Source of the DNA: Odontesthes bonariensis
Taxonomy: Eukaryota; Chordata; Actinopteri; Atheriniformes; Atherinopsidae
Direction of reading: 5' to 3'
Assembly: GCF_027942865.1 (NCBI RefSeq)
Contig: NC_134521.1
Location: 1,378,501 to 1,442,500 of the forward strand
DNA: 64,000 nucleotides
Part shown: one piece after another, positions 54,878-64,000 of the stretch
Numbering within the stretch: the stretch's first letter is position 1
Layout of the letters: each line of letters starts with the position of its first letter
Position numbers and translations under genes: made by a program
The notes under the pieces: generated by a model
What the model was told of the DNA's origin: nothing
Database searches by the model: none
The model's input: the letters and a program-made list of their open reading frames with translations, nothing else

Positions 54878-55747
54878 TGTCCCGGAACATAAACTCCTAA
54901 TTGATTTTGTGCTTCTGGACATACAAAAAAAATACCAGAGGAATAAACTGTCAGGCAAATTCATGAAATTGTTACAAAAGATACAATGATTATATCACAT
55001 TGACATTTTTAGATTTGAGTAATTTGGTGATGAAGCTAAACAGGAGATCTTAGTTTATCTCCAACCTTAACTCATACGTTCTACACCAATTGTACTTTGA
55101 AACTCACTTTTTTTTTCATTCACTAATTAGTTTCACAATCAGATGCTTTTTGGTCAAGTTTACAAAGAACCATATAGTTAAATATTTAAGAATTATTGGC
55201 AATTCTTAAGCATGAAAACTATTTGGTTATGATTTAGAAAATATCATAGCTGTTGTTAAGGATACTAATACTTTACTGCATAAAAATCTTATTTTTCTGA
55301 AAAAAAAGCACAATATTAGGATAAAAATAGAGGTTGGGTGTAATCAATTTCTATACTTTTTCTGTTGAACTAGGTTAATATATTATATCTTCCCCCATTT
55401 AGATGGAGGCTCTGCTTTCACAGAGTTTTACTATATTTTTATCAGTATTTTAAAACAGATATTTTATGGAAAAAGAAATAGAATCCAGTATAACCTATTA
55501 TTTTTTTACTTTTAAAGGATCAAAAATCATGAAATAAAGACCATTTGAGAGGTGAAACATTCAGCTTTTATTGTACATAATAGCTTTTGCCTTCATTTTT
55601 ATCATGGTTATATACATTTATATATATATATTTATAATTTTATGTCTGGAAATTATTGATGCAATGTGTCACTCCAGGATTGAAAGGTAAACTGACCTAT
55701 ATGTTGCTTCAGGTCATAAATGGTTAAGGGGAAATATTCGGCATTCC
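54878..55747. other. Receptor unit 5, 3' flank
   Basis: Matches the flanks of the other units and holds the empty site of the 4772 element (55074-55076) and a candidate poly(A) signal at 55567-55572. No gene seen. Confidence 0.5.
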
Positions 55748-56665
55748 TTATATACCAGGAAGTTTAATTTGACAGCATAAATTGTACATGAGGACAGGTC
55801 TGATGGTCTGATCTCTGAGGCCATAGATCAGTGCACTCAAACACCTGGGAAGAATGATAAAAAACACATAAAAAACATTCTGGATGCGCAGAAGTACACT
55901 CAGGAGAACAAGTTTTGAGACGGCAAATAGTAATGGGCCATGTATAGTTGAGGAGATACTGAGGCCCAGCTGCACCAGATGCATCAGCAGTGTGTTACGA
56001 GCCTTAAGAGCTGAAGCTTTGTCTGTGGAGGCTGATGTGGCTGCTATAATTACAGCAATATAGGTGGAGGTGATATTCACACATGCAGAAACTAACAGAA
56101 AATAAGTGTAAGCTCTGTCATAATCATAATATAGTGGTGTAAGAGACATGGCAACTGTATTACAAAACGTTTTCATCTGCAGAGTTTCTAGTTCTTCGAA
56201 GGGAAATTCTAACAGCAAAAGAATCTGAATGACAACATTTATAAAACAAATGGCCCAAACCACAATAACAGCCACTGCTGTGTTTCTGATGGTGATGATG
56301 GAAGCGTGCCTCAGAGGGTAGCACACTGCTACACATCTCTCCAAAGACATCACCACCAGTATCAGAGGAGAGACTGGATTTGTTAGGTTACCAAGCATGA
56401 GGAAAACACCACATACAGGATATGTCAGAAATATTCTACAGATAGACAATATGTACATCAACTGACTCAATGCCAGCTGAACGATGTCTGCAAACAGGAG
56501 GTTATAAAGAAGAATGTAGCGGCAAGTTTCACGAAACACTGGTTTACTCCTCAAAGTGTACAACATGGTCCCATTAATGAAGAGGAATATACAGCATGGA
56601 ACTGTAGTCAGAGTGGTATACAACACTCTCTCCAGGAACACCAGCCCAACAGTTGTGTTGGACAT
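55748..56665 (-). CDS. OR5: odorant receptor 131-2-like GPCR, short C-tail
   Basis: 305 residues, single exon, same start and topology as the other copies. The C-tail ends CCQIKLPGI: compared with OR3, a codon change to TAA ends the protein 8 residues early. All membrane segments, Asn3, Cys85, Cys168, ERC (109-111), the 93-139 core and LIYGLRD are kept, so it should fold. Distinct residues are TM2 (DIVQLALSQ), ICL3 (ATSASTDK, where the others have ARSAST), TM5 (FLLVSACVNITSTYIAV) and the start of TM7 (IQNVFYVF). The altered ICL3 Arg and lost C-tail could affect coupling or trafficking, which is inference. It has the full upstream arrangement. Confidence 0.88.
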   Translation of the reverse strand: MSNTTVGLVFLERVLYTTLTTVPCCIFLFINGTMLYTLRSKPVFRETCRYILLYNLLFADIVQLALSQLMYILSICRIFLTYPVCGVFLMLGNLTNPVSPLILVVMSLERCVAVCYPLRHASIITIRNTAVAVIVVWAICFINVVIQILLLLEFPFEELETLQMKTFCNTVAMSLTPLYYDYDRAYTYFLLVSACVNITSTYIAVIIAATSASTDKASALKARNTLLMHLVQLGLSISSTIHGPLLFAVSKLVLLSVLLRIQNVFYVFFIILPRCLSALIYGLRDQTIRPVLMYNLCCQIKLPGI

Positions 56666-57158
56666 CTCACAGAAAACATTTAAGGAATCAGAAATATCAA
56701 TATGTTCATCTCACTGGATGACAAAAACCCTACAAATGCACTTTAGTCTGCTTTGTAAACACTGTCTCTTACTTAGTTACATCCAAAGCATAAACTCCTT
56801 CATTTACATGTCAGTGTATCAGCAGGCTGGAGTCTGTGTTTGCTTTGAGAAAGGCTGCTCTGGTTTACCTGCTATCACATTTCACATATCAGCTTTGTCC
56901 AAGTCTAGGTTCAGGTTGAGCATAGTTAACAGTTCAGGAACAGGAAATATGATCTATTCTTAGATTAGTTGACAATGTTGTTGATAAAAACGAGATAAGC
57001 ACTGGGTTAATTTGATCTGATCGTGCAGTTCAGCACTGATGATAGTTAGATAAACGCATACATTGGAGAAAAAAGTGAAAATATAAACGATCCACCTGTT
57101 GACCTGTTGACTGAAAGACTAAAGAATCACTGATTTAGTTTGTGTCCCTAAAACACTT

Positions 57159-57382
57159 CAGATGCAAAACATCTTGAACACACATTGTTAAAAACTTAAA
57201 GTCATACAAAGACTCTTCACCTGTGAAGATAGGTGTCAGGTCAGCTCCTGTTTCCTTGTGGGCAAAGCTGGTCTGCTTAGTTTACTTGACCCAACGTTTA
57301 ATTTATGAGCTCTTTCCTGGCAACCTGATCCCATGCATCATGTTAACATGGTTACCAGATCACTGATGGGTCATGAAATCTC
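57159..57382 (-). promoter_or_regulatory. Candidate OR5 promoter/upstream block
   Basis: Fifth copy. The palindrome is shortened here to CATGCATCATG, and about 12 bp are inserted near its start (CATCTTGAACAC). Inferred from conservation. Confidence 0.35.
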
Positions 57383-57812
57383 TCCTCCAGTTAGTAACTA
57401 CTTCAGTCAGTCGTTTCACTATAATATGTACTAGTTTAAGCTACATTTCACATTTTATCAATTACTGACAAAAACTAATGGGTATAATTGTATTCACATT
57501 ATGAAATATTTACTCATTTAATAGTCCTGACTTCACAAAGTACCAAAACAACAACTTAAAGTTCATGTTCAATTACAAAACACAATAATATAGAAAACTA
57601 TGGAGGGAATAAGAATGTTTTTTCTTCAGATAAGAATACATTTATATGACCTTAAAGGGGTCATATTGGGCTTTCTGAGGTTTCATGTCTTCAAGTGAGT
57701 GAGATGGTGTTATTGTGCATGTAAAAGCTCTGCTAGCCAAAAAGTAAAAGGTAGACTCCAAATATAATTATTTCCCACACTGCACATCACAAACAAAAGA
57801 ATAATATACACT
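57383..57812. other. Receptor unit 5, outer 5' flank; start of large duplication
   Basis: Nearly identical to 33061-33489. No gene seen. Confidence 0.6.
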
Positions 57813-58879
57813 TTCTTTTTTTAATTCAAGATATTTTTTTATTGAAGTTTTCTCAACATAACAAATGTGCAGTGTTTCATAGTCAATACAGAGATATGAT
57901 TATGGGTATACATCAATCACAGCATGCACAAGTGAGATGTACAAGAATACAGAAATAAAAGAATGAAAATAAATCAAATAAAATCGAACAGTGTACAAAG
58001 TAATCCCTCCCATGTCACAGCCAGGTTACTAGTCATAGTATAAGATCACTGTTACGCCGAAAGCTAGGACTGAGCCAAAAATGTGCAGCATAGCTGAGCT
58101 GTACTCAAGGGCCAAGCCTTTACAGAGTCTGGAATACTTTTAGGAAGGGGCCCCACACCTTCTGGAACTTCTCATTTGATTGCTGAAGTGAGTATCTAAC
58201 CTTCTCCAGTTTTAAGCAGGACATGACGTCTTCCAGCCATTGCGCATGAGTGGGAGGAAAAGCATCCTTCCACCTGAGCAGAATTGCTCGTCGGGCCAGA
58301 AGGGAGGCAAAGGATAAAGTGCGTTGCTTTGCTATAGTTCTGTCAGAACCACTCTCGTCAAAACGAGACGAGAAACAGAGATGAATTTCAGAAGCTTATT
58401 CTGAATGCATACAATTATGTTTGGCGGTATGGCTCTGTTCGGAGGAAGTTCCCGACTTTTCCATGAGCTCCATGGAAGCCAAGACAGGGAACAGCAGCAT
58501 CCTCAGGTGGAGTGCCTTCCATTTGCTGTAAAGGCAACAAACCCCCTAGAACAGAGCAAGCAACAATGAACAACAGTATGACATTGTTTGGCAATGAGAA
58601 GTCGGTGGAGCAGGGGAGGTGGTGGGTGCAAGCAGAGAGCAAAAAAAAGCAGTGACAGCAAACCAAGTTTAAATGAAGTGCCCCAAATGCCAGCATCCAA
58701 TTGCGAGCAGCAGCTGATTACCCATTGAGCGCAGCTGGCCATAAGGGTTGGGTCGGCGTCAGCCAATAGGCAAAGGGCGCGTTGACTACGTGGTCTGCCA
58801 GAACTACCGCGATGCTCCATTTAGCTTTTTCTCCCCTGCCATGACCCCAAACAGAGCAGTCGGTGGGTTTGGTTCTAGA
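57813..58879 (-). mobile_element. L1/Tx1-like LINE 3' end, second copy
   Basis: Nearly identical to 33490-34555, carried by the large duplication. The ORF2 C-terminal frame is at 58120-58395. Confidence 0.7.
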
Positions 58880-59152
58880 TACTCTTTCTGATCTAACCCC
58901 CTTTCCGTTTCACTAAGTTATATTCAAAACCACCCAAAGCAGAATTTGTTCAGCCCTAAAACAGTTAGATCTGAGTCCAGAAACTCAAGTTAAGGCATCA
59001 ACATGCTATAATGTAACCATGTCAGGAGGGATACATCATCATCCCTACCAACAAAGAATGGGTACCATGTTCTGTTACAAAGCCCTAATCATCCTCATGT
59101 AAAGATAACATTGAAGCGTGTGGCCCTTTCCTAATATTAAGAGACAAAGTAT
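58880..59152. other. Duplicated flank segment
   Basis: Nearly identical to 34556-34828. No gene seen. Confidence 0.5.
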
Positions 59153-59613
59153 TGTCAGAGTGGGGTGGGTGAGGTAGGACATGGATGCAGACTTTTGAAA
59201 AAGCAAACTTGATTTATTTTCACAAAAACGCTTAACACAAAACACGGCTGAGCCGGAAAACGAACTAAACCGTGAGAAAAATATTTTGACTATGAAAAAA
59301 CACTGAACTTGACTTGACATGACATTAAATTACTTAGCTTGGCTTACTGTGACAAGGACCATGGATGACGGAGTAGGATCTGACAAACTGAAAGGGGAAA
59401 CCTGGAAACTAAATAGAGGACTGGGAGTGAGTAGTGACAGGGTGCAGCGGGTGGCAATAACAGACAGGTGAGGGGAATGAACTAATGATCAGAGTGAGGG
59501 AAAAACAATGGCAAAACTAAAACATGGCAAAGCTTAACTAAACAAAGACTTAAAAACTAACAAATAATAAAACATGAAACTAAAAACATGGGGAAAGTCC
59601 CATGGGCGTGACA
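59153..59613 (-). mobile_element. 3' LTR of Gypsy-like element, minus orientation
   Basis: 461 bp, TGTCAGAG to GCGTGACA, followed by a C-run (polypurine tract on the minus strand). Counterpart of 34829-35289. Confidence 0.75.
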
Positions 59614-60650
59614 GAGCCCCCCCCCCCCCCCCCCTCTAGGGATGGATCCCGGAGGCGGTCTGGCGGGCGGCCAGATTTCCTGCGACGAGGCGGCAGGAGG
59701 CGGTCTGGCGGGCGGCCAGACTTCCGGCGACGTGACTGCAAGGGCCGATCTGGCATGTGGCCAGAGTTCCGGCCTCGAGTGGCAGGAGGCGGTCTGGCGG
59801 GCGGCCAGACTTCCTGCGACGAGGCGGCAGGAGCCGGTGTGGCGGGCGGCAAGGCTTCCTGCGACGTGGTGGCAGGAGGCGGTCTGGCGGGCGGCCAGGC
59901 TTCCTGCAACGTGGCGGCAGGAGGCGGTCTGCGGGCGGCCAGGCTTCCTGCGACGTGGCGGCAGGAGGCGGTCTGCGGGCGGCCAGACTTCCTGCGACAA
60001 GTCGGCAGGAGATGGTCCGGGCGGGTGGCCCCACAGCCTGGGTTAGCCTCAGAGGCCGAGTTAGCCAGAGCCACGGAGCCCGAGTTAGCCTCAGAGGCCG
60101 AGTTAGCCAGAGCCACGGAGCCCGAGTTAGCCACAGCCACAGAGCCCGAGTTAGCCTCAGAGGCTGAGTTAGCCAGAGCCACGGAGCCCGAGTTAGCCAC
60201 AGCCACAGAGCCTGAGTTAGCCTCAGAGGCCGAGTTAGCCAGAGCCACGGAGCCCGAGTTAGCCACAGCCACAGAGCCCGAGTTAGCCACAGCCACAGAG
60301 CCTGACTTAGCCACAGCAACAGAGCCTGACTTAGCCTCAGAACCCGAGTCAGCCTCAGAGCCCGAGTCAGCCACAGAGGCCATAAAGCCCGAGCTGGCCC
60401 CCACAGAGCCCATGGGGCCCCAGCACCTCCCTCCCACCCTCAGACTTTTGGGATGTCTGGGATCCAACCCTTAAGGGGGTGGCTCCCCCCTCGCCGGATG
60501 TCTGGCCGCCAGCCGGACGGTCTCCGGCCGCCTTGTCGCAGGATGTCTGGCCGACCGCCAGACTGCCTCCTGCCGCCTCGTCGAAAGGAAGCCTGGCCGC
60601 CCGCCAGACCCCCTCCTGCCACTTGAAGCCGGAACTCTGGCCACATGCCA
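59614..60650. mobile_element. LTR element internal region, extended
   Basis: Holds about seven GC-rich repeats (GGCGGGCGGCCAGACTTCC type, 59650-60010), then a longer 18/24-bp GAGTTAGCC array (60040-60390) reading ELASEAELARATEP repeats, then inverted GC-rich repeats. This is the short-array relative of the 20-kb array. Long frames on both strands are repeat artefacts. Confidence 0.65.
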
Positions 60651-60792
60651 GGGGAATGAACTAATGATCAGAGTGAGGGAAAAACAATGGACAAACTAAA
60701 ACATGGCAAAGCTTAACTAAACATAGACTTAAAAACTAACACATGATAAACCATGAAACTAAAAACATGGGGTAAGTCCCGTGGGCGTGACA
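60651..60792 (-). mobile_element. Partial LTR, minus orientation
   Basis: The last 142 bp of the LTR, ending GCGTGACA before a short C-run. Its variants (ATGGACAAACT, TCCCGTGGG) match the right part of the LTR at 34829. Confidence 0.75.
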
Positions 60793-61535
60793 GAGCCCCC
60801 CCCCTCAAGGGAAGGATCCCAGACAACCCAAAAAGTGGGTGGGAGGGAGGAGCTCGAAGCCGGAGGCGGTATGGCGGGCGGCCAGACTTCCTGCGATGAG
60901 GCGGCAGGAGGCGGTCTGGCGGGCGGCCTGACTTCCTGCGACGAGGTGGCTGGAGGCGGTCTGGCGGGCGGCCAGACTTCCGGCGACGTGACTGCAAGGG
61001 CCGATCTGGCATGTGGCCAGAGTTCCGGCCTCGAGTGGCAGGAGATGGTCCGGGCGGGTGGCCCCAGAGCCTGAGTTAGCCTCAGAGGCCGAGTTAGCCA
61101 CAGCCACGGAGCCCGAGTGAGCCACAGCCACAGAGCCTGACTTAGCCTCAGAGCCCGAGTCAGCCACAGAGGCCATTAAGCCCGAACTGGCCCCCACAGA
61201 GCCCATGGGGCCCCGGCCCCTCCCTCCCACCCTCAGACTTTTGGGATGTCTGGGATCCATCCCTTAAGGGGGGGGCTCCCCCCTCGCCGGATGTCTGGCC
61301 GCCAGCCGGACGGTCTCCGGCTTCTCCTCCTGCCGCCTCGTCGAAAGGAAGTCTGGCCGCCCGCCAGACCGCCTCCTGCCACTTGAAGCCGGAACTCTGG
61401 CCACATGCGAGATCGGCCCTTGCAGTCACGTCGCAGGAAGTCTAGCCGCCCGCCAGACCGCCTCCAGCTACGATCCCCTCCCTCCCACCCACGTTTTGGG
61501 TTGTCTGGGATCCATCCCTTGAGGGGGGCGGGGTC
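60793..61535. mobile_element. LTR element internal region, second part
   Basis: Nearly identical to 35290-36045, apart from a shorter C-run. Confidence 0.65.
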
Positions 61536-61782
61536 TGTCACGCCCATGGGGCTTTCCCCATGTTTTTAGTTTCATGTTTTATCATGTGTTAGTTTTTAAG
61601 TCTATGTTTAGTTAAGCTTTGCCATGTTTTAGTTTTGCCATCGTTTTTCCCTCACTTCCCATGTTCAGTTCATTAGCTTCACTCACTTCACCTGTGTTTT
61701 CCCCATCAGCTGCACTCATTAACTAATCACTCCCAGTTCCCTATTTAGTTTCCAGTGTCCCCTGTCCTTTTGTGAGATCCTT
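61536..61782 (+). mobile_element. Truncated 3' LTR, plus orientation
   Basis: Counterpart of 36046-36292, with the same truncation at GTGAGATCCTT, so the truncation predates the duplication. Confidence 0.7.
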
Positions 61783-63490
61783 ACACACCTACCACGATTC
61801 CTGATTTCCCACTCATGTGATGGAGCCAAATGGTCAACATCAACTGCAAATAGCAGACTACCCTCAGACTACCACACACAGCGCCCTCTTGACCTCGACT
61901 ACACCTTGACACCCTGTCCATGAATATCACAAACAGGAGTGGAGACAAGGCACAACCTTGGCAGAGTTCAACACCCACGTCGAACAAGGCCGACTTAATG
62001 CCGAGTATATGGACACAGCTGTCATATTGGGTATACAGAGACCGAACAGCCCGCACTAGCGGCCCCTGCACCCCATTTTCTCAAAGCACCTCCCACAAGA
62101 CCTCTGGGGGCACACAGTCGTAGGCCTTCTCCAAGTCCACAAAACAGATGAAGACTAGATGAGCAAACTCTCATGCCCACTCAGTGATCTGTGAGAGGGT
62201 GAAAAGCTGATCCATTGTTTCACGGCCAGGGCAGAACCTGCATTGTTCCTCCTCAATCTGAGGTTCAACTATCAGACGGAGCCTCTTTTTCAGCACCCCA
62301 GAATAGACTTTCCAGGGAGGCTGAGAAATGTGATACCCCGGTAGTTGGCACACAACGTCCGATCCCCTTTTTTAAAAATAAGGACAAGCACCCCGGTTTG
62401 CCAGTCCAAGGGTACTGCACCCAAGGTCAACGCGATATTGCAGAAACGTGTCAGCCACGACAGCCCCAAAACATCCAGAGCCTTATGCATTTCCGGGCGC
62501 ATTTCATCCACCCCCAGGGCCTTGCTGCCAAGGAGTTTTTTGCCTCCGGCTCTGACTCCTGTACAGGACGCATGTCCCTCGGGTTCAGAAGCTACTCAAA
62601 GTGTTCCTTCCACCATCCAACGATATCCTCGTTTGAGGTAAAAGGATCGCCACTCCTTCCGAAGAAAGCTTGAGCAAGACTACTCTGACCCGTCCTGTGT
62701 CACCGTATGTTGCCCCAAAACCACTTTGAGGCCGACCGAAAGTCACTTTACATGGCCATCCCGAACTCCTCCCATGCCACAGATTTTGTTTCCGCAACCG
62801 CAGCCGCCCTTCTAGCCTGTCAATATCCATCTACTGCATCAGGGGCCTCCCGAGCCAACCAGGCCCTGATGGCCTCCATCTTCAATCTGACGGCTTCCTG
62901 AACAGCTGGGGTCCAGCAGTGGGTTCTTGGGTTGCCGCTGTAAAAAAAAACAACAAGGAATTGACCACAGCTGCATCCGGCCGCTTCCAAAACGGAGGTT
63001 ATGAACAGAGTCCACTCGGACTCTATGTCCCCTACAAAGTCAGAACTTCTGACGGAGGTGGGAGTTGAAATCATTCCGAACAGGTACCACTGCCAGCCTT
63101 TCCCAGCAGACCCTCACAACACGCTTGGGTCTACCAGGTCTGGCCCGCAGTTTTCCCCGCCATCTTATTTAACTCGTCACCATATGGTGTCATGTGGGCT
63201 GCCCGGCCACCAAGCGCTTGCCGACGAACACTACCCCTGGGTCTGGCTCCAGGAGTGGGTCCCGGCAACCCTATACCGGGCAGGGTACATGTTTTCTTGT
63301 GTTCCTTCTTCATGGGGGTTTTCGGATCGCGTTCGTCTGGATCTGTTCACCTTGGGAGAAACTACCAGGAGCATATAGCTCCATATGACATACCTCTGGA
63401 GATCACAACACCACGCAAGCCCGTCTGCCCCAAAAAGGACACGATGCAGGAAGGGCCAAGTAAAACCATGATCCATTCTTCAATCTGTGT
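61783..63490 (-). pseudogene. RTE/Rex3-like LINE, second copy
   Basis: Nearly identical to 36293-38000, including its frameshifts; only isolated base differences were seen, for example near 62870 and 63342. Dead copy. Confidence 0.8.
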
Positions 63491-64000
63491 TTAACTTTTA
63501 TTACAGCCCATATGTAACCTAATAATGTTAAAACCACTACAGTACTGCACATAGTTACGAAAGTGAAAGTAGCAGACAAAGCCTTTCCCTGGTTGGGTCA
63601 GGATTGCTAGCTCTGGGGATGTCTGACCCTTTCTCCCGATCTAGCTTTTCTTGAAAATTCCATTTTGAAAATGGCTTTAAAAGTACATCTGCTACCAAAT
63701 TAATGTCTTCTCTGTTCATCTGTTCAAGAAGCAGCTATCAAATCATGAAAATGCTTTGGCATGTGCTAGTCTACAAATGACCTCTATCTGACCATCCAAT
63801 TAATGGACTTAAAGATGTTGAGGTGATTGTACGCTGCAGGATGGCGTCAGTGTCGGCAACTTGAAATCTGATTATTTAAAGCCAATGAATCTGATTGGTA
63901 AAAGCCAGTTAAATTGACATTGATTTTAAGTTTTAGGTGCCTGCACTGTTGATTCTGATAGCCTGAAGGCAGGTTTCTTTGAGATGACAACACATGATGG
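63491..64000. other. 3' flank of a further receptor unit, cut by window end
   Basis: Matches 38001-38510 almost exactly. In the first copy this sequence leads to OR3 about 1 kb further on. Confidence 0.7.

Overview
The window looks like an accessory stretch of a ray-finned (teleost) fish chromosome. Its only intact genes are five intronless, near-identical olfactory-type GPCRs of the fish 'odorant receptor 131' kind, all on the minus strand. The mobile elements are typical of fish: RTE/Rex3-like, L1/Tx1-like and L2/Maui-like LINEs, Ty3/Gypsy-like LTR elements, and small TIR elements with 3-bp or TTAA target duplications. I see no bacterial, viral or CRISPR-type locus. The species cannot be named from this.

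Layout. 1-4580: a broken retroelement ORF and a 3.6-kb minisatellite of 54/61-bp units. 4581-7861: receptor unit 1 (OR1) with a TIR element in its 3' flank. 7862-9060: inverted LTR copies and the GC-rich internal end of an LTR element. 9061-29205: a 20-kb array of a 27-bp monomer with multi-kb higher-order repeats. 29206-31211: unassigned sequence, then a Gypsy pol remnant and 3' LTR. 31212-33489: receptor unit 2 (OR2). 33490-38000: an L1 3' end, a head-to-head LTR foldback and an RTE pseudogene. 38001-41186: receptor unit 3 (OR3). 41187-48144: a repeat insertion, an L2 copy, an unidentified element with a membrane/coiled-coil ORF, RTE remnants and an internally deleted Rex3-like copy. 48154-51972: receptor unit 4 (OR4), with a solo LTR in its 3' flank. 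51973-54877: nested repeats. 54878-57814: receptor unit 5 (OR5). 57383-64000: a nearly identical second copy of 33.06-38.51 kb, cut by the window end.

The receptor units are tandem duplicates: coding region, 3' flank and an upstream block recur five times, and the mobile elements are what differs between units. Several insertions (4772, 48606, 52578, 47263, 43208) can be checked against an empty paralogous site inside the window, so their boundaries are well supported. Of several candidates for something new, the best is the origin of the 20-kb array. Its monomer is recognisably the same as a short repeat inside the internal region of an LTR element whose other copies here (35.58-35.69 kb and 60.04-60.39 kb) carry only a few units. 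The array therefore looks like a satellite born from a retrotransposon. A second candidate is an unrecognised ORF at 45.1 kb with one membrane segment and a coiled-coil-like tail. All statements rest on reading the sequence; no database search was run.
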